From Euryarchaeota archaeon RBG_19FT_COMBO_56_21 (GTDB lineage: Archaea > Thermoplasmatota > Thermoplasmata > UBA10834), in assembly GCA_001800815.1 (NCBI GenBank), contig MGWC01000009.1:1-35617 (forward strand): a stretch of 35,617 nt of DNA, in the 5' to 3' direction. Below are positions 1 to 8,329 of the stretch, piece by piece. Position 1 is the first letter of the stretch; every line of letters starts with the position of its first letter. Made by a program: the position numbers and the translations under genes. The notes beneath the pieces were generated by a model. The model ran no database searches. It was given only the letters and a program-made list of their open reading frames with translations, and was not told the origin of the DNA.

Positions 1-1
1 C

Positions 2-127
2 GGCAGATCAGAAGGCTGCAAGAGATGCGGCCGCAAGCGGGGCATCATCAGACGCTACGGGATGCACCTTTGCAGACAGTGCTTCAGAGAGGTCGCACCA
101 CACATCGGCTTCAGGAAGTACTCGTGA
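2..127 (+). CDS. rps14: Small ribosomal subunit protein uS14 (C-terminal part; 5' end outside window)
   Basis: The frame open from base 2 encodes the last 41 residues of archaeal uS14, a zinc-binding protein of the small-subunit head. Two Cys-x2-Cys pairs (CKRC and CRQC) that bind one zinc are visible, followed by the conserved ending [13 protein letters not shown] and a TGA stop. The amino-terminal portion lies upstream of the window. It is the first visible gene of the operon, and its stop is 11 bases before the uS8 start, with a GAGGTGAG ribosome-binding site in the gap. Confidence 0.9.
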   Translation, partial: GRSEGCKRCGRKRGIIRRYGMHLCRQCFREVAPHIGFRKYS

Positions 128-138
128 GGTGAGATGAC

Positions 139-528
139 ATGCAGCAAGATACACTCAACGACGCGATGGCGGTCATCAAGAACGCCGAGAAGATTGGCAA
201 GGGAGAGTGCTTCGTCCGGCCGTCCTCGAAGCTCATAGGCCGCGTACTCAAGGTGATGCAGGAGCAGGGCTACATCAGCCAGTTCGAGCTGGTGGAGGAT
301 GGAAGGAGCGGGATGTTCAAGATCTCGCTCACTGGAGCCATCAACGACTGCGGAGTCATAAGACCGAGATACGCCGTCAAGAAGGGCGAGCTGGAGAAGT
401 GGGAGTCCAGATACCTCCCCGCGCAGGACTTCGGCGTGCTGATACTCACGACCACGAGAGGCGTGATCACGCACACAGGAGCTAAGAAGGAGGGCGTCGG
501 CGGCAAACTGCTGGCGTTCGTCTACTGA
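139..528 (+). CDS. rps8: Small ribosomal subunit protein uS8
   Basis: This 129-residue protein has the usual length of archaeal uS8, which binds helix 21 of 16S rRNA and helps build the platform of the small subunit. The N-terminal part (NDAMAVIKNAEKIGKGEC) and the C-terminal RNA-binding signature (LTTTRGVITHTGAKKEGVGG) are both recognisable. The ATG is preceded by a strong GAGGTGAG site at 126-133. Its position between uS14 and uL6 is the canonical order of the archaeal operon. Confidence 0.95.
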   Translation: MQQDTLNDAMAVIKNAEKIGKGECFVRPSSKLIGRVLKVMQEQGYISQFELVEDGRSGMFKISLTGAINDCGVIRPRYAVKKGELEKWESRYLPAQDFGVLILTTTRGVITHTGAKKEGVGGKLLAFVY

Positions 529-538
529 GGTGGCAAAC

Positions 539-1078
539 ATGCGCGGAGGACCGATTAAGGACGAGATAGAGATCCCCGAGAAGGTCAACGTGACCTTCCA
601 GGGCGGGATCGTGAAAGTCAAGGGACCTCAGGGAGAGATCTCCAAGGATCTCCATCACCCACGAGTGAAGCTCGAGGTGAAAGGCAAGCAGGTCGTGGTC
701 TCGTGCGAGTTCCCGAGGAAGAGGGAGAAGGCCTTGGCGGGGACCTACGGGGCGCACATACGCAACATGCTCAGAGGCGCGACGGACGGCTTCGAGTACA
801 AGATGAAGATCGTTTACGCGCACTTCCCCATCAAGACCTCGATCAAGGGCAACGTGTTCGTAATAGAGAACTTCCTCGGAGAGAAGTTCCCGAGGAAGAC
901 GAAGATACTGGGCTCCACGAAGGTCGAGGTCAAGGGAGACCAGGTGCTCCTGAAAGGACCGAACGTAGAGGATGTGGGCCAGACCGCGGCGAACATCGAG
1001 CGGGCGACGAAGATAAGGGGCTTCGACCCGAGGGTGTTCCAGGACGGCATCTACATCATCGAGAAACCGGGAAGGTGA
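539..1078 (+). CDS. rpl6: Large ribosomal subunit protein uL6
   Basis: uL6 sits near the factor-binding region of the large subunit. The protein shows the two repeated domains of the family; the first begins IEIPEKVNVTFQGGIVKVKGP and the second begins near residue 100 (FPRKTKILGSTKVEVKG). I chose ATG 539 (179 residues) because GAGGTG at 527-532 then sits six bases upstream. A GTG at 530 would add three residues but would overlap that binding site. The gene follows the uS8 stop by ten bases and is part of the same transcript. Confidence 0.93.
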   Translation: MRGGPIKDEIEIPEKVNVTFQGGIVKVKGPQGEISKDLHHPRVKLEVKGKQVVVSCEFPRKREKALAGTYGAHIRNMLRGATDGFEYKMKIVYAHFPIKTSIKGNVFVIENFLGEKFPRKTKILGSTKVEVKGDQVLLKGPNVEDVGQTAANIERATKIRGFDPRVFQDGIYIIEKPGR

Positions 1079-1083
1079 GATGA

Positions 1084-1881
1084 ATGGCCGAGAAGAAATC
1101 ACCGCACCACGACGAGTTCATGCAACTACACATGTTCAAGGAGGAGTACATCGCGAAGCTAGAGGCGATCGGGATCGAGACGCCCGAGAAGCTCGGGGAG
1201 GCCCTCGGGAGCGAGGACCGCATCGAGGAGATCCACGAACACCTCAAGGGCGTCGGCCCTAAGACCATCCAGCACTGGAAGGAGGACTTGGGCATCGAGA
1301 CCGCGGAACCTGCGGAGAAGCCCGCTCCGAAGACCAGGAAGGTCAAGTCGGCCGAGAAGAAGCCCGAAGAGAAGAAAGAGGCCGTGGAAGAAAAGGGCGA
1401 AGAGAAGAAGGAGAAGGCCGGGGCCAAGAAGAAGGAGGAAGAAGAGGTCGAGATCGAGGAGGAAGGGGGCTACAAGGTGAAGCTGAAGCCCAAGCTCTCG
1501 AAAGAGACCTTGGACGCCATGAAGAAGAGGACGGAAGTGAACGCAAGGCGGCCGGCGTTCCTGAGACAGGAGTGGCACGCGAGACAGCGCCTCCAGAACA
1601 AGAAGTGGAGGAGGCCGAGGGGCCTCCACTCGAAGATGAGGCACCACTACCGGTACAGGCGGAACGTGGTCTCGATAGGCTACGGCTCCCCCAAGGGCGC
1701 GAGGTTCCTCCACCCATCAGGATTCAAAGAGGTAATGGTCTGGAACGTCAAGGACCTGCAGAAGATCAGGCCTGAGCTCGAGGCTGCCAGAGTGGCCCAT
1801 TCGGTGGGCATGAAGAAGAGGCAGGAAATCGAGGGCAAGGCGGACGAGCTCGGCATCAGAGTGCTCAACAGGAGCGGATGA
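1084..1881 (+). CDS. rpl32e: Large ribosomal subunit protein eL32 with long N-terminal extension
   Basis: The C-terminal half (from about residue 145) is the archaeal/eukaryotic eL32 core, with the RRPAFLRQEWHARQRL and KWRRPRGLHSKMRHHYRYRR basic stretches that contact 23S rRNA. At 265 residues it is about twice a minimal eL32. Residues 18-75 look like a helix-hairpin-helix unit (IGIETPEKLGEAL, then HLKGVGPKTIQHW), and residues 77-130 are a Lys/Glu-rich low-complexity linker. N-terminally extended eL32 is known in haloarchaea, so the extension is unusual but not unprecedented. AGGTGA just upstream supports ATG 1084. I see no frameshift; the core remains in frame with the extension. Confidence 0.93.
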   Translation: MAEKKSPHHDEFMQLHMFKEEYIAKLEAIGIETPEKLGEALGSEDRIEEIHEHLKGVGPKTIQHWKEDLGIETAEPAEKPAPKTRKVKSAEKKPEEKKEAVEEKGEEKKEKAGAKKKEEEEVEIEEEGGYKVKLKPKLSKETLDAMKKRTEVNARRPAFLRQEWHARQRLQNKKWRRPRGLHSKMRHHYRYRRNVVSIGYGSPKGARFLHPSGFKEVMVWNVKDLQKIRPELEAARVAHSVGMKKRQEIEGKADELGIRVLNRSG

Positions 1882-1884
1882 TCC

Positions 1885-2334
1885 ATGAATCTCTCCAACC
1901 AGAAGAGGCTCGCGTCTCAGCTGCTGAAGTGCGGCTACAACAGGGTCTGGATAGACCCCAACCGACAGGAGGACGTCGCGGACGCCATCACCCGTTCTGA
2001 TGTGCGCACGCTCATCGACTCCGGAGCTGTCGCCGCCAAGCAGAAGAAGGGCGTGTCCAGAGGAAGGGCCGAGTACCACATCGCCCAGAGGCGGAAGGGC
2101 AGACAGAGCGGCCACGGTTCGAGGCGCGGCAAGAAGAATGCTAGGAAGCCGTCGAAGGAACGGTGGATGCAGGCGATAAGGCCGATCAGGAAGAGGCTGA
2201 AGGACCTGAGGGACACTGGCAAGATCGATGTCGGGACCTACAGGACATATTACATGAAGGCCAAGGGAGGCGTCTTCAAGGGCAGGTCGCACTTGGAGTC
2301 TCACCTCAAGACCGAAGGCCTCCTGAAGGAGTGA
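1885..2334 (+). CDS. rpl19e: Large ribosomal subunit protein eL19
   Basis: This 149-residue protein is the archaeal/eukaryotic-specific eL19, a long helical large-subunit protein that contributes to an intersubunit bridge. The start NLSNQKRLASQLLKCGYNRVW and the basic middle (GRQSGHGSRRGKKNARKPSK) are typical. It begins three bases after the eL32 stop, and GGAG of that gene's last codons probably serves as its ribosome-binding site. The stop overlaps an in-frame ATG for uL18, suggesting coupled translation. Confidence 0.95.
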   Translation: MNLSNQKRLASQLLKCGYNRVWIDPNRQEDVADAITRSDVRTLIDSGAVAAKQKKGVSRGRAEYHIAQRRKGRQSGHGSRRGKKNARKPSKERWMQAIRPIRKRLKDLRDTGKIDVGTYRTYYMKAKGGVFKGRSHLESHLKTEGLLKE

Positions 2335-2339
2335 TGAAG

Positions 2340-2849
2340 ATGGCCACAGGACCAAGATACAGATTGCCCTTCAGGAGAAGGCGCGAGGGACGGACGGATT
2401 ACAGGCACAGGGCGAAGCTGCTGGCAGGAGGCACCACGAGAGCGGTCGTGCGCAGGTCCAACAAACACGTGACCGTGCAGTTCGTCGGCTACGATGCCAA
2501 AGGGGATTTCGTAGTCGCATCGGCGGTCTCGAAGGAGCTCGAGGAGCTCGGTTTCACAGGTTCGGGAAAGAGCACCCCAGCTGCCTATCTCACAGGCCTC
2601 ATGGCAGGGAAGCGCGCAAAGGAGAAGGGCGTCGAGGACGCCGTCCTGGACATCGGCCTGAAGGAGCCGACCAAGGGCGCAGTCGTATTCGCGGCCTTGA
2701 AGGGCATCGTCGATGCCGGCGTCGAAGTCCCTCACAACGAGAAGATGCTACCCTCGCCGGACAGGATCAACGGCAAGCACATGCGGGACGGCACGGCTGC
2801 CATGTTCGAAGGTACGAAGAGCAAGATCGGAGGTGCAGTCAATGGTTGA
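2340..2849 (+). CDS. rpl18: Large ribosomal subunit protein uL18
   Basis: uL18 binds 5S rRNA in the central protuberance. The 169-residue product begins [21 protein letters not shown], the archaeal form that binds 5S rRNA with its basic N-terminus, and contains the family block [18 protein letters not shown] chose ATG 2340 because GGAG at 2328-2331 then has good spacing; ATG 2334 in the same frame would overlap the eL19 stop too closely to that site. The last eight bases overlap the uS5 start. Confidence 0.93.
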   Translation: MATGPRYRLPFRRRREGRTDYRHRAKLLAGGTTRAVVRRSNKHVTVQFVGYDAKGDFVVASAVSKELEELGFTGSGKSTPAAYLTGLMAGKRAKEKGVEDAVLDIGLKEPTKGAVVFAALKGIVDAGVEVPHNEKMLPSPDRINGKHMRDGTAAMFEGTKSKIGGAVNG

Positions 2850-3564
2850 ATGGACCCCTAGGACGAGGCTCGGGAAGCTCGTCACGGAAGGGAAGATAAC
2901 CACGATGAGCGAAGCGCTCAAGACCAGACTTCCGCTCAGGGAGGCAGAGATAGTCGATATTCTCGTGCCAGACCTGGCGGACGAGGTCCTCGATGTCAAC
3001 ATGGTCCAGAGGATGACGGACTCTGGTCGCAGGGTCCGGTTCGCGATCACAGTCGTGGTCGGCAACCAGGACGGGTTCGTCGGCCTCGGCAGGACGAAGG
3101 GCAAGGAGGTCGGGCCCGCGATCCGCGCGGCAATCGATGTCGCCAAGCTGAACATCATCGAGGTCAAGAGAGGATGCGGGTCTTGGCAGTGCGGCTGTCT
3201 CACGCCCCATTCACTACCGTTCGAGGTCATAGGGCATTCGGGCTCCGTGTACGTCAAGCTGAAGCCGGCCCCGAGGGGCACCGGGCTAGCGATCAACGAC
3301 ATCGCCAAAAGCGTCTTGCGCATGGCGGGTGTCAAAGACGCGTGGGGATTCACAGAGGGTCACACGAAGACGACCATCAACAACGCCATAGCCACCTTCG
3401 AGGCCCTGAAGAAAACGGCGCAGATCAGGGTGACCTCCGAGCAGAAGACGAGACTCCAGATCATGAGCGGGCCGACCCAGATACATGTCGCGAGTTCGCC
3501 CGAGGAGCCCCCTGAGGAAGTGCCGGCAGAGGGCGAGATCGAGAAGCCGAAGGAAGGTGGGTAG
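2842..3564 (+). CDS. rps5: Small ribosomal subunit protein uS5
   Basis: uS5 lies at the mRNA entry side of the small subunit and influences decoding accuracy. The 240-residue protein has the archaeal N-terminus ([23 protein letters not shown]), the S5 double-stranded RNA-binding domain ([30 protein letters not shown]) and the C-terminal fold with [22 protein letters not shown]. The start has a perfect GGAGGTG site within the end of uL18, which it overlaps. The last 25 residues are an acidic Pro/Glu-rich tail ([12 protein letters not shown]), probably disordered; its role is unknown. Confidence 0.95.
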   Translation: MVEWTPRTRLGKLVTEGKITTMSEALKTRLPLREAEIVDILVPDLADEVLDVNMVQRMTDSGRRVRFAITVVVGNQDGFVGLGRTKGKEVGPAIRAAIDVAKLNIIEVKRGCGSWQCGCLTPHSLPFEVIGHSGSVYVKLKPAPRGTGLAINDIAKSVLRMAGVKDAWGFTEGHTKTTINNAIATFEALKKTAQIRVTSEQKTRLQIMSGPTQIHVASSPEEPPEEVPAEGEIEKPKEGG

Positions 3565-3566
3565 AC

Positions 3567-4055
3567 GTGCCAGCATTTGCGGTCGTCCGGGTAAGAGGAC
3601 ATGCCAAGATCCAGTGGAGCGCGGTCGAGACGATGACCAGGCTCAAGCTCACGAGGGTCAACCACTGCGTCGTGTTACCCATGACAGCGACCACGTACGG
3701 GATGCTCCATAGGGTGAAGGACTACGTGACCTGGGGCGAGCTGGGGCACGAGGCGCTCGCGAGACTGCTCCATCAAAGAGGAGAGGTCGTCGGAGGCGGG
3801 AGGCTCACGGACGCGTTCGTCAAGGAGAACTCGAAGTACACGTCCATACTGTCCTTCGCGAAGGCGCTCGAGGCGGGTGAGGCGAAGCTCACGGATGTGA
3901 AGGGGCTGAAGCCGGTCGTGAGGCTTCCTCCGCCCAGACACGGCTACGAGAGCACCAGGCGCGCCTACATCGACGGCGGCTCCCTCGGATACAGAGGCAA
4001 GGAGATGGAGAAGCTAGTCAATCGCATGCTCGAGAAGCCCAAGGAGGCGAAGTAA
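3567..4055 (+). CDS. rpl30: Large ribosomal subunit protein uL30
   Basis: This is the archaeal long form of uL30 (162 residues, compared with about 60 in bacteria). The N-terminal ferredoxin-like core starts FAVVRVRGHAKIQWSAVETM, and the archaeal/eukaryotic C-terminal region contains LPPPRHGYESTRRAYIDGGSLG. The start is GTG, two bases after the uS5 stop, with AAGGTGG upstream. The stop codon is directly followed by the uL15 ATG. Confidence 0.94.
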   Translation: MPAFAVVRVRGHAKIQWSAVETMTRLKLTRVNHCVVLPMTATTYGMLHRVKDYVTWGELGHEALARLLHQRGEVVGGGRLTDAFVKENSKYTSILSFAKALEAGEAKLTDVKGLKPVVRLPPPRHGYESTRRAYIDGGSLGYRGKEMEKLVNRMLEKPKEAK

Positions 4056-4481
4056 ATGGTCAGCAGGACGAGCAAGTTCAAGGGCTCGAGGACCCATGGC
4101 CGCGGCAAGAAGGCTGGCAGAGGGGCTGGCCTCAGAGGCGGCAGGGGAAACGCGGGCCTCCACAAGCACAAGTGGATAAGCATTGTTAAGTACAATCCTG
4201 ATTATTTCGGGCACCACGGGTTCAAGAGACCACAGTCCGTGGTCCAAGCCAAGATAACTATGAACGTATCGGAGGTGGAGCAGTTCCTGCCCTCCTTGTC
4301 CAAGGATGGCTTCGCGGAGGAGAAGGGCGGCAAGTGGACTGTGGACTTGACCAAGATGGGCGTCGACAAGCTCCTCGGCTCTGGGAGAATCTCAAAACCG
4401 ATCACTATCAGAGTAGCAGAGGCTTCGAAGGGCGCCGAAGAGAAGTTGAAGAAGGCCGGCGGAGCGCTGCTCAAAGAATAG
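4056..4481 (+). CDS. rpl15: Large ribosomal subunit protein uL15
   Basis: uL15 is an rRNA-binding large-subunit protein. The glycine- and basic-rich N-terminal tail (KFKGSRTHGRGKKAGRGAGLRGGRGNAG) that threads into 23S rRNA is obvious, followed by the conserved globular domain ending KKAGGALLKE. At 141 residues it has the usual archaeal length. AAGGAGG inside the end of uL30 lies eight bases before the ATG. Its position just before secY is conserved across bacteria and archaea. Confidence 0.95.
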   Translation: MVSRTSKFKGSRTHGRGKKAGRGAGLRGGRGNAGLHKHKWISIVKYNPDYFGHHGFKRPQSVVQAKITMNVSEVEQFLPSLSKDGFAEEKGGKWTVDLTKMGVDKLLGSGRISKPITIRVAEASKGAEEKLKKAGGALLKE

Positions 4482-4530
4482 GAATGCGAAAGGGACACGG
4501 ACTATCGCGTGACGGAAAGGAAGGGTACTG

Positions 4531-6108
4531 ATGGCTGAGGGCGACGAAGACAAGAGCATGCTCTACAAGCTCAAGCCGGTGATCGACAGGTTACCGGCGG
4601 TAGTGAGGCCTGAGGGGCATGTACACTTCAGAACCAAGATGACGTGGGTCGTCTTCATACTGGTGCTGTACTTCGCGATGACCAACATCGTCATCTACGG
4701 GCTGTCGCAGGAGGGAGGAGTGGACCTATTCGCCCAGTACAGGGCGATCCTCGCGGGAGCGCAGTTCTCGCTCATGCACCTCGGCATAGGCCCGATCGTC
4801 ACCGGCTCGATCATCATGCAGCTCTTCACGGGCGCGAAGATCATCAAGCTCAATCTCAAGAACGACGAGGACAAGGCGGTCTATCAGGGCACCCAGAAGA
4901 TGCTCGTGCTCATCATGATAGTCGTCGAATCAGTGCCCCAGGTGTACGGGTTCATGGTCCCGTCCGAGAAATTCATCGGCGGCATGGACGGCGTCTGGGC
5001 GGACCACGGCGACCAGCTCGCCAAGTTCGTCATTGTGCTGCAGCTGATCGTCGGATCGTACCTCGTGTTCCTCATGGATGAAGTGGTTTCGAAGTGGGGT
5101 ATTGGGAGCGGCATTTCGCTGTTCATCGCGGCAGGTGTAGCGCAGCAGATATTCACGGGGTCGCTCAACTGGCATCCGGTGGACAACACGGCTCCGATCA
5201 GCATCGACGATAATCCGCCCGCAGGGACGATCCCCAAGACGATCTATCTGTTCCATCACATGTCGGCGTCGCAGCTCTCGGGCGGGGGCTATGAACGGAT
5301 ATTCCTAGCGCAGCCCAACCCGATGGTCGCGCTCATAGGAACTATCGCCATATTCCTGTTCGTCGCGTACACGGAGTCGAGTCGGATAGAGCTCCCCCTC
5401 GCGCACGGAGGCGCAAGAGGCGCTAGGGGAAGGTACCCAATCAAACTCATCTACGCATCGAACATCCCGGTCATCCTGATGGCCGCACTGCTCGCGAACG
5501 TGAGCATGTTCTCGATGCTGTTCTGGTCTCATCCATCGTTCCAGAACGTGCCCCTGCTTGGCGGAAACTGGATGCTTGGGTATTATAGCGAAGGCGCTAC
5601 ACGTCCGGACGGTGGGCTCGCGTACTACTTATCGACCGTGAACGGCCTGGGCGATTGGCTCCTGCCGATGCTGAGCAATCAGTACCTTGATGCCACGGGG
5701 CTCGACAAAACCAGGCTCCAGATCGGCATTCACGTCATCGTGTATGTCATCATAATGATTCTCGGCTCGATCCTGTTCGCTCGGTTCTGGATCGAGACCA
5801 CGAACATGGGCCCGGAGGCGGTTGCCACACAGATCGAATCGAGCGGGATGCAGATTCCAGGGTTCAGGAGGGACCCGAGAGTGCTCAAGCGAGTGCTCGA
5901 AAGGTACATTCCCGTCGTCACCATCATTTCCGGAGCGACTGTCGGAGGTCTAGCCGCAGGCGCGGACTTGATCGGCACTGTGGGTAACGCCTCTGGAACA
6001 GGAGTCCTGCTAGCGGTCGGCATCATGATACAGTTGTATGATGCCATCGGCCGTGAGCAGATGATGGAGATGCATCCTGTGCTGAGAGGCTTCTTCGGAG
6101 GCGAATAG
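4531..6108 (+). CDS. secY: Preprotein translocase subunit SecY (Sec61 alpha)
   Basis: SecY forms the protein-conducting channel of the cytoplasmic membrane with SecE and Sec61-beta. Ten hydrophobic segments are visible, beginning with MTWVVFILVLYFAMTNIVIYG. Family hallmarks include GIGPIVTGSIIMQLFTGAKI (helix 2), SKWGIGSGISLFIAAG and the cytosolic loop with ESSRIELPLAHGGARGARGRYPIKLIY that contacts the ribosome. At 525 residues it is longer than many archaeal SecY. The extra length lies mainly in two extracytoplasmic loops, around residues 215-255 and 330-385. It follows uL15 by 49 bases and is very likely co-transcribed with it. Confidence 0.96.
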   Translation: MAEGDEDKSMLYKLKPVIDRLPAVVRPEGHVHFRTKMTWVVFILVLYFAMTNIVIYGLSQEGGVDLFAQYRAILAGAQFSLMHLGIGPIVTGSIIMQLFTGAKIIKLNLKNDEDKAVYQGTQKMLVLIMIVVESVPQVYGFMVPSEKFIGGMDGVWADHGDQLAKFVIVLQLIVGSYLVFLMDEVVSKWGIGSGISLFIAAGVAQQIFTGSLNWHPVDNTAPISIDDNPPAGTIPKTIYLFHHMSASQLSGGGYERIFLAQPNPMVALIGTIAIFLFVAYTESSRIELPLAHGGARGARGRYPIKLIYASNIPVILMAALLANVSMFSMLFWSHPSFQNVPLLGGNWMLGYYSEGATRPDGGLAYYLSTVNGLGDWLLPMLSNQYLDATGLDKTRLQIGIHVIVYVIIMILGSILFARFWIETTNMGPEAVATQIESSGMQIPGFRRDPRVLKRVLERYIPVVTIISGATVGGLAAGADLIGTVGNASGTGVLLAVGIMIQLYDAIGREQMMEMHPVLRGFFGGE

Positions 6109-6112
6109 GCAG

Positions 6113-6829
6113 ATGGCCAGCTCGACGGGTGGACCGGGAGCAAGGCCGCCGCCCGCGAACATCTCGGGGCAGATGCTGCTCCTGTTCGCACTGATGATCT
6201 CGATGCTTGTCCTGTTCGACCAGAACCTGAGACAATCATTGGGAGAGATCGTTGGGATCGGGCTCGCCCCTATTGTGGGATTCGGCGGTGACAGGCCGAT
6301 CCTCACTCTGCTGCTCACGGGGCTGGTCATGAGCTTCTTCAGCATCGTCGTCAGGCACTTCTTCATGGACTGGATCGAGCAGGCTCGGAACGCGAGGATG
6401 ATGTCGGCGTTCCAGAAGGAGATGCGCGATGCTAGGACGAGCAACAACACTTTCAAGCTGAAGAAGCTCACAGAGATGCAGCCTCAGATGATGTCCAAGT
6501 CGCTCAAGACCACGCAGACCCAGTTCAAGCTGATGCCTTTCACCATGATCGTCGTGGTCCCGATCTTCGCGTGGCTCTCGAACTTCGTCTACTTCGACGT
6601 TTCTTCCACGAGCTTCTCGGTCCCGTGGGAGTTCAATGCCGACATGAAAGGCCAGAACCTCCTGCCGAACTGGGTGCTCCTATACTCGCTGTTGACCTTA
6701 CCATTCGGCCAAGTCCTCACACGCGTTCTCAAGTACTTCACCTTCGGGAAAAAGCTTAGGAACCTCGAGCAGGAGGGCGAGGTCGCGAGAGAGGTCCAGG
6801 ACGACCAGGGAGAGGAGACTGGGGAATGA
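6113..6829 (+). CDS. EMC3/TMCO1 (DUF106) family membrane insertase, Oxa1 superfamily
   Basis: This 238-residue membrane protein belongs to the archaeal DUF106 family, related to eukaryotic EMC3 and TMCO1 and more distantly to YidC/Oxa1, which insert proteins into membranes. The layout fits. There is a hydrophobic segment at about 21-38, a second at 63-85 (LTLLLTGLVMSFFSIVV), a charged cytosolic helical hairpin at 95-140 (ARMMSAFQKEMRDARTSNN; LKKLTEMQPQMMSKSLK) and further membrane segments at 142-162 and 185-205. It starts four bases after the secY stop and overlaps the next gene by ATGA, so it is translated with the channel it presumably assists. Family membership is clear; the insertase role is inferred from the family. 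Confidence 0.85.
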   Translation: MASSTGGPGARPPPANISGQMLLLFALMISMLVLFDQNLRQSLGEIVGIGLAPIVGFGGDRPILTLLLTGLVMSFFSIVVRHFFMDWIEQARNARMMSAFQKEMRDARTSNNTFKLKKLTEMQPQMMSKSLKTTQTQFKLMPFTMIVVVPIFAWLSNFVYFDVSSTSFSVPWEFNADMKGQNLLPNWVLLYSLLTLPFGQVLTRVLKYFTFGKKLRNLEQEGEVAREVQDDQGEETGE

Positions 6830-7392
6830 GGATATCCATCTCAGGACCTCCTGGAAGCGGCAAGACGACCATCTGTGCATTGGTTGCTAGCAAGCTCGGG
6901 TACGAGTATCTTCTCATAGGACAGATCTTCAGGCAAATGGCGGCCGAGCGCAAGGTCGCCCTCAACACGTTCGGAAAGCTTGCTGAAGAGAATGAGACGA
7001 TTGACAGGGAGCTCGACGACAGGATGCTCGCACTGGCACGCTCCAAGGACGACATCGTCATCGAGGGAAGGCTATCGGGCCCGCTCCTGAAGGCGAGAAA
7101 CATCCCGGTCTTCGCTGTGTATGTGGACGCCGCTGACGACATCCGGGCGGAGAGGATTGCGCGCAGGGAGGGAAAGGATCCGCAGAAGGTGCTCCAGGAA
7201 ATCAGGACGAGGGAGCGATCAGAGAAGAAGCGGTACACAGCTTTCTACTCGATAGATCCAACGGATCCTTCACACTACGACCTCTGGTTGGATTCGTCGA
7301 ACACGCCCGCGGAAGCGCTCGCGGAGACGATCGTCGCAGAGGCCAGGAGGACGGACTCGAACCATGCTCATAAAGGCCAAGAGAGCGATTGA
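6826..7392 (+). CDS. cmk: Cytidylate kinase, archaeal type
   Basis: The enzyme phosphorylates CMP and dCMP using ATP. The P-loop GPPGSGKTT is at residues 7-15, followed by the NMP-binding segment and GRLSGPLL. RIARREGKDPQKVLQEIRTRE is the lid region typical of the short archaeal form. Its 188 residues match archaeal Cmk. The ATG overlaps the upstream stop (ATGA), and its last 29 bases overlap the next gene. A short archaeal adenylate-kinase-like enzyme is the alternative, but order next to cbf5 and overall sequence favour Cmk. Confidence 0.88.
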   Translation: MRISISGPPGSGKTTICALVASKLGYEYLLIGQIFRQMAAERKVALNTFGKLAEENETIDRELDDRMLALARSKDDIVIEGRLSGPLLKARNIPVFAVYVDAADDIRAERIARREGKDPQKVLQEIRTRERSEKKRYTAFYSIDPTDPSHYDLWLDSSNTPAEALAETIVAEARRTDSNHAHKGQESD

Positions 7393-8329
7393 TTCCGGGA
7401 CCGGGAAGAAGCCCCACGAGCGCACCGTCGAGGAGTTGCTCCAGGACGGTGTCGTCGTGCTCGACAAGCCATCTGGGCCGACATCTCACCAGATCACCAG
7501 CTGGGCGGGGGATATCCTGGGCGCCTCGAAGTCCGCCCACGGAGGAACCCTGGACCCGCGCGTGACGGGTGTTCTGCCCGTTGGGATCGGCAACGCGGTT
7601 CGGGCGATGGACGCGCTTCACTACGGGACCAAGGCGTATGTCGGCGTCATGAAGATGCACGGCAACGTCGACCTCAAGCGGCTTCAGGAGGTATTCAAGG
7701 AGTTCACGGGAGAGATACTCCAAACACCTCCGATGAGATCAGCTGTCAAACGCGAGAGGCGTAGCCGGACAATCGAATCGCTGAACATACTGGAAATCTC
7801 CGGACGTGACGTCCTCTTCAAAGTGGATTGCGAGGCGGGGACATACATCAGGAGCTTGTGTGTGGATATCGGAGACGCCCTAGCAACAGGAGCTCACCTG
7901 CAGGATCTCAGGAGGACCAGGGCAGGCTCACTCACCGAAGACCAGGCCGTGACGCTCCACGACCTCAAGGACGCGGTCACGGACCACAAGGGCGGCAACA
8001 GTGTGCCCCTCAGGAAGATGCTGCATCCCAAGGAGGTCCTCCTGGAGCAGATCCCGAAGATACAGATCAAGGATTCCGCCGTGGACGCGATCTGCCACGG
8101 GGCCAACCTCGCTGTGCCCGGTGTGGTCGCCCTGGACGAGGGCATCGAGAAGGGCGGCGCCGTCGCGGTCATGACCCTGAGCGGAGAGGGTGTCGGGCTC
8201 GGGACCGCGCTCATGGACTCGGAGGAGATCATGAAGCGCGCCGAGGGGTTCGCGGTGAGTGTCTCGAGGGTTCTGATGCTGAGAGGAACTTACGCCAGGA
8301 TGTGGACAAGCTCGGCGGACAAGACCTAG
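7364..8329 (+). CDS. cbf5: tRNA/rRNA pseudouridine synthase Cbf5 (dyskerin homologue)
   Basis: Cbf5 is the catalytic subunit of archaeal H/ACA ribonucleoproteins and makes RNA-guided pseudouridines in rRNA; it also has guide-independent activity on tRNA. The TruB-type catalytic motif GGTLDPRVTGVLPV is present with the catalytic Asp at residue 64, preceded by LDKPSGPTSHQI. GTYIRSLCVDIG is in the middle, and a PUA RNA-binding domain fills about residues 235-315. The start overlaps cmk by 29 bases; AGGAGG lies about a dozen bases upstream. The end overlaps the convergent downstream gene by four bases. This is the last gene of the co-directional run. Confidence 0.95.
   Translation: MLIKAKRAIDSGTGKKPHERTVEELLQDGVVVLDKPSGPTSHQITSWAGDILGASKSAHGGTLDPRVTGVLPVGIGNAVRAMDALHYGTKAYVGVMKMHGNVDLKRLQEVFKEFTGEILQTPPMRSAVKRERRSRTIESLNILEISGRDVLFKVDCEAGTYIRSLCVDIGDALATGAHLQDLRRTRAGSLTEDQAVTLHDLKDAVTDHKGGNSVPLRKMLHPKEVLLEQIPKIQIKDSAVDAICHGANLAVPGVVALDEGIEKGGAVAVMTLSGEGVGLGTALMDSEEIMKRAEGFAVSVSRVLMLRGTYARMWTSSADKT

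Noticed and set aside
1380..1470. Possible frameshift or fusion because of the Lys/Glu low-complexity run in the eL32 gene
   Set aside because: The frame is continuous, the ribosomal core follows intact, and long N-terminal extensions of eL32 are known in archaea.
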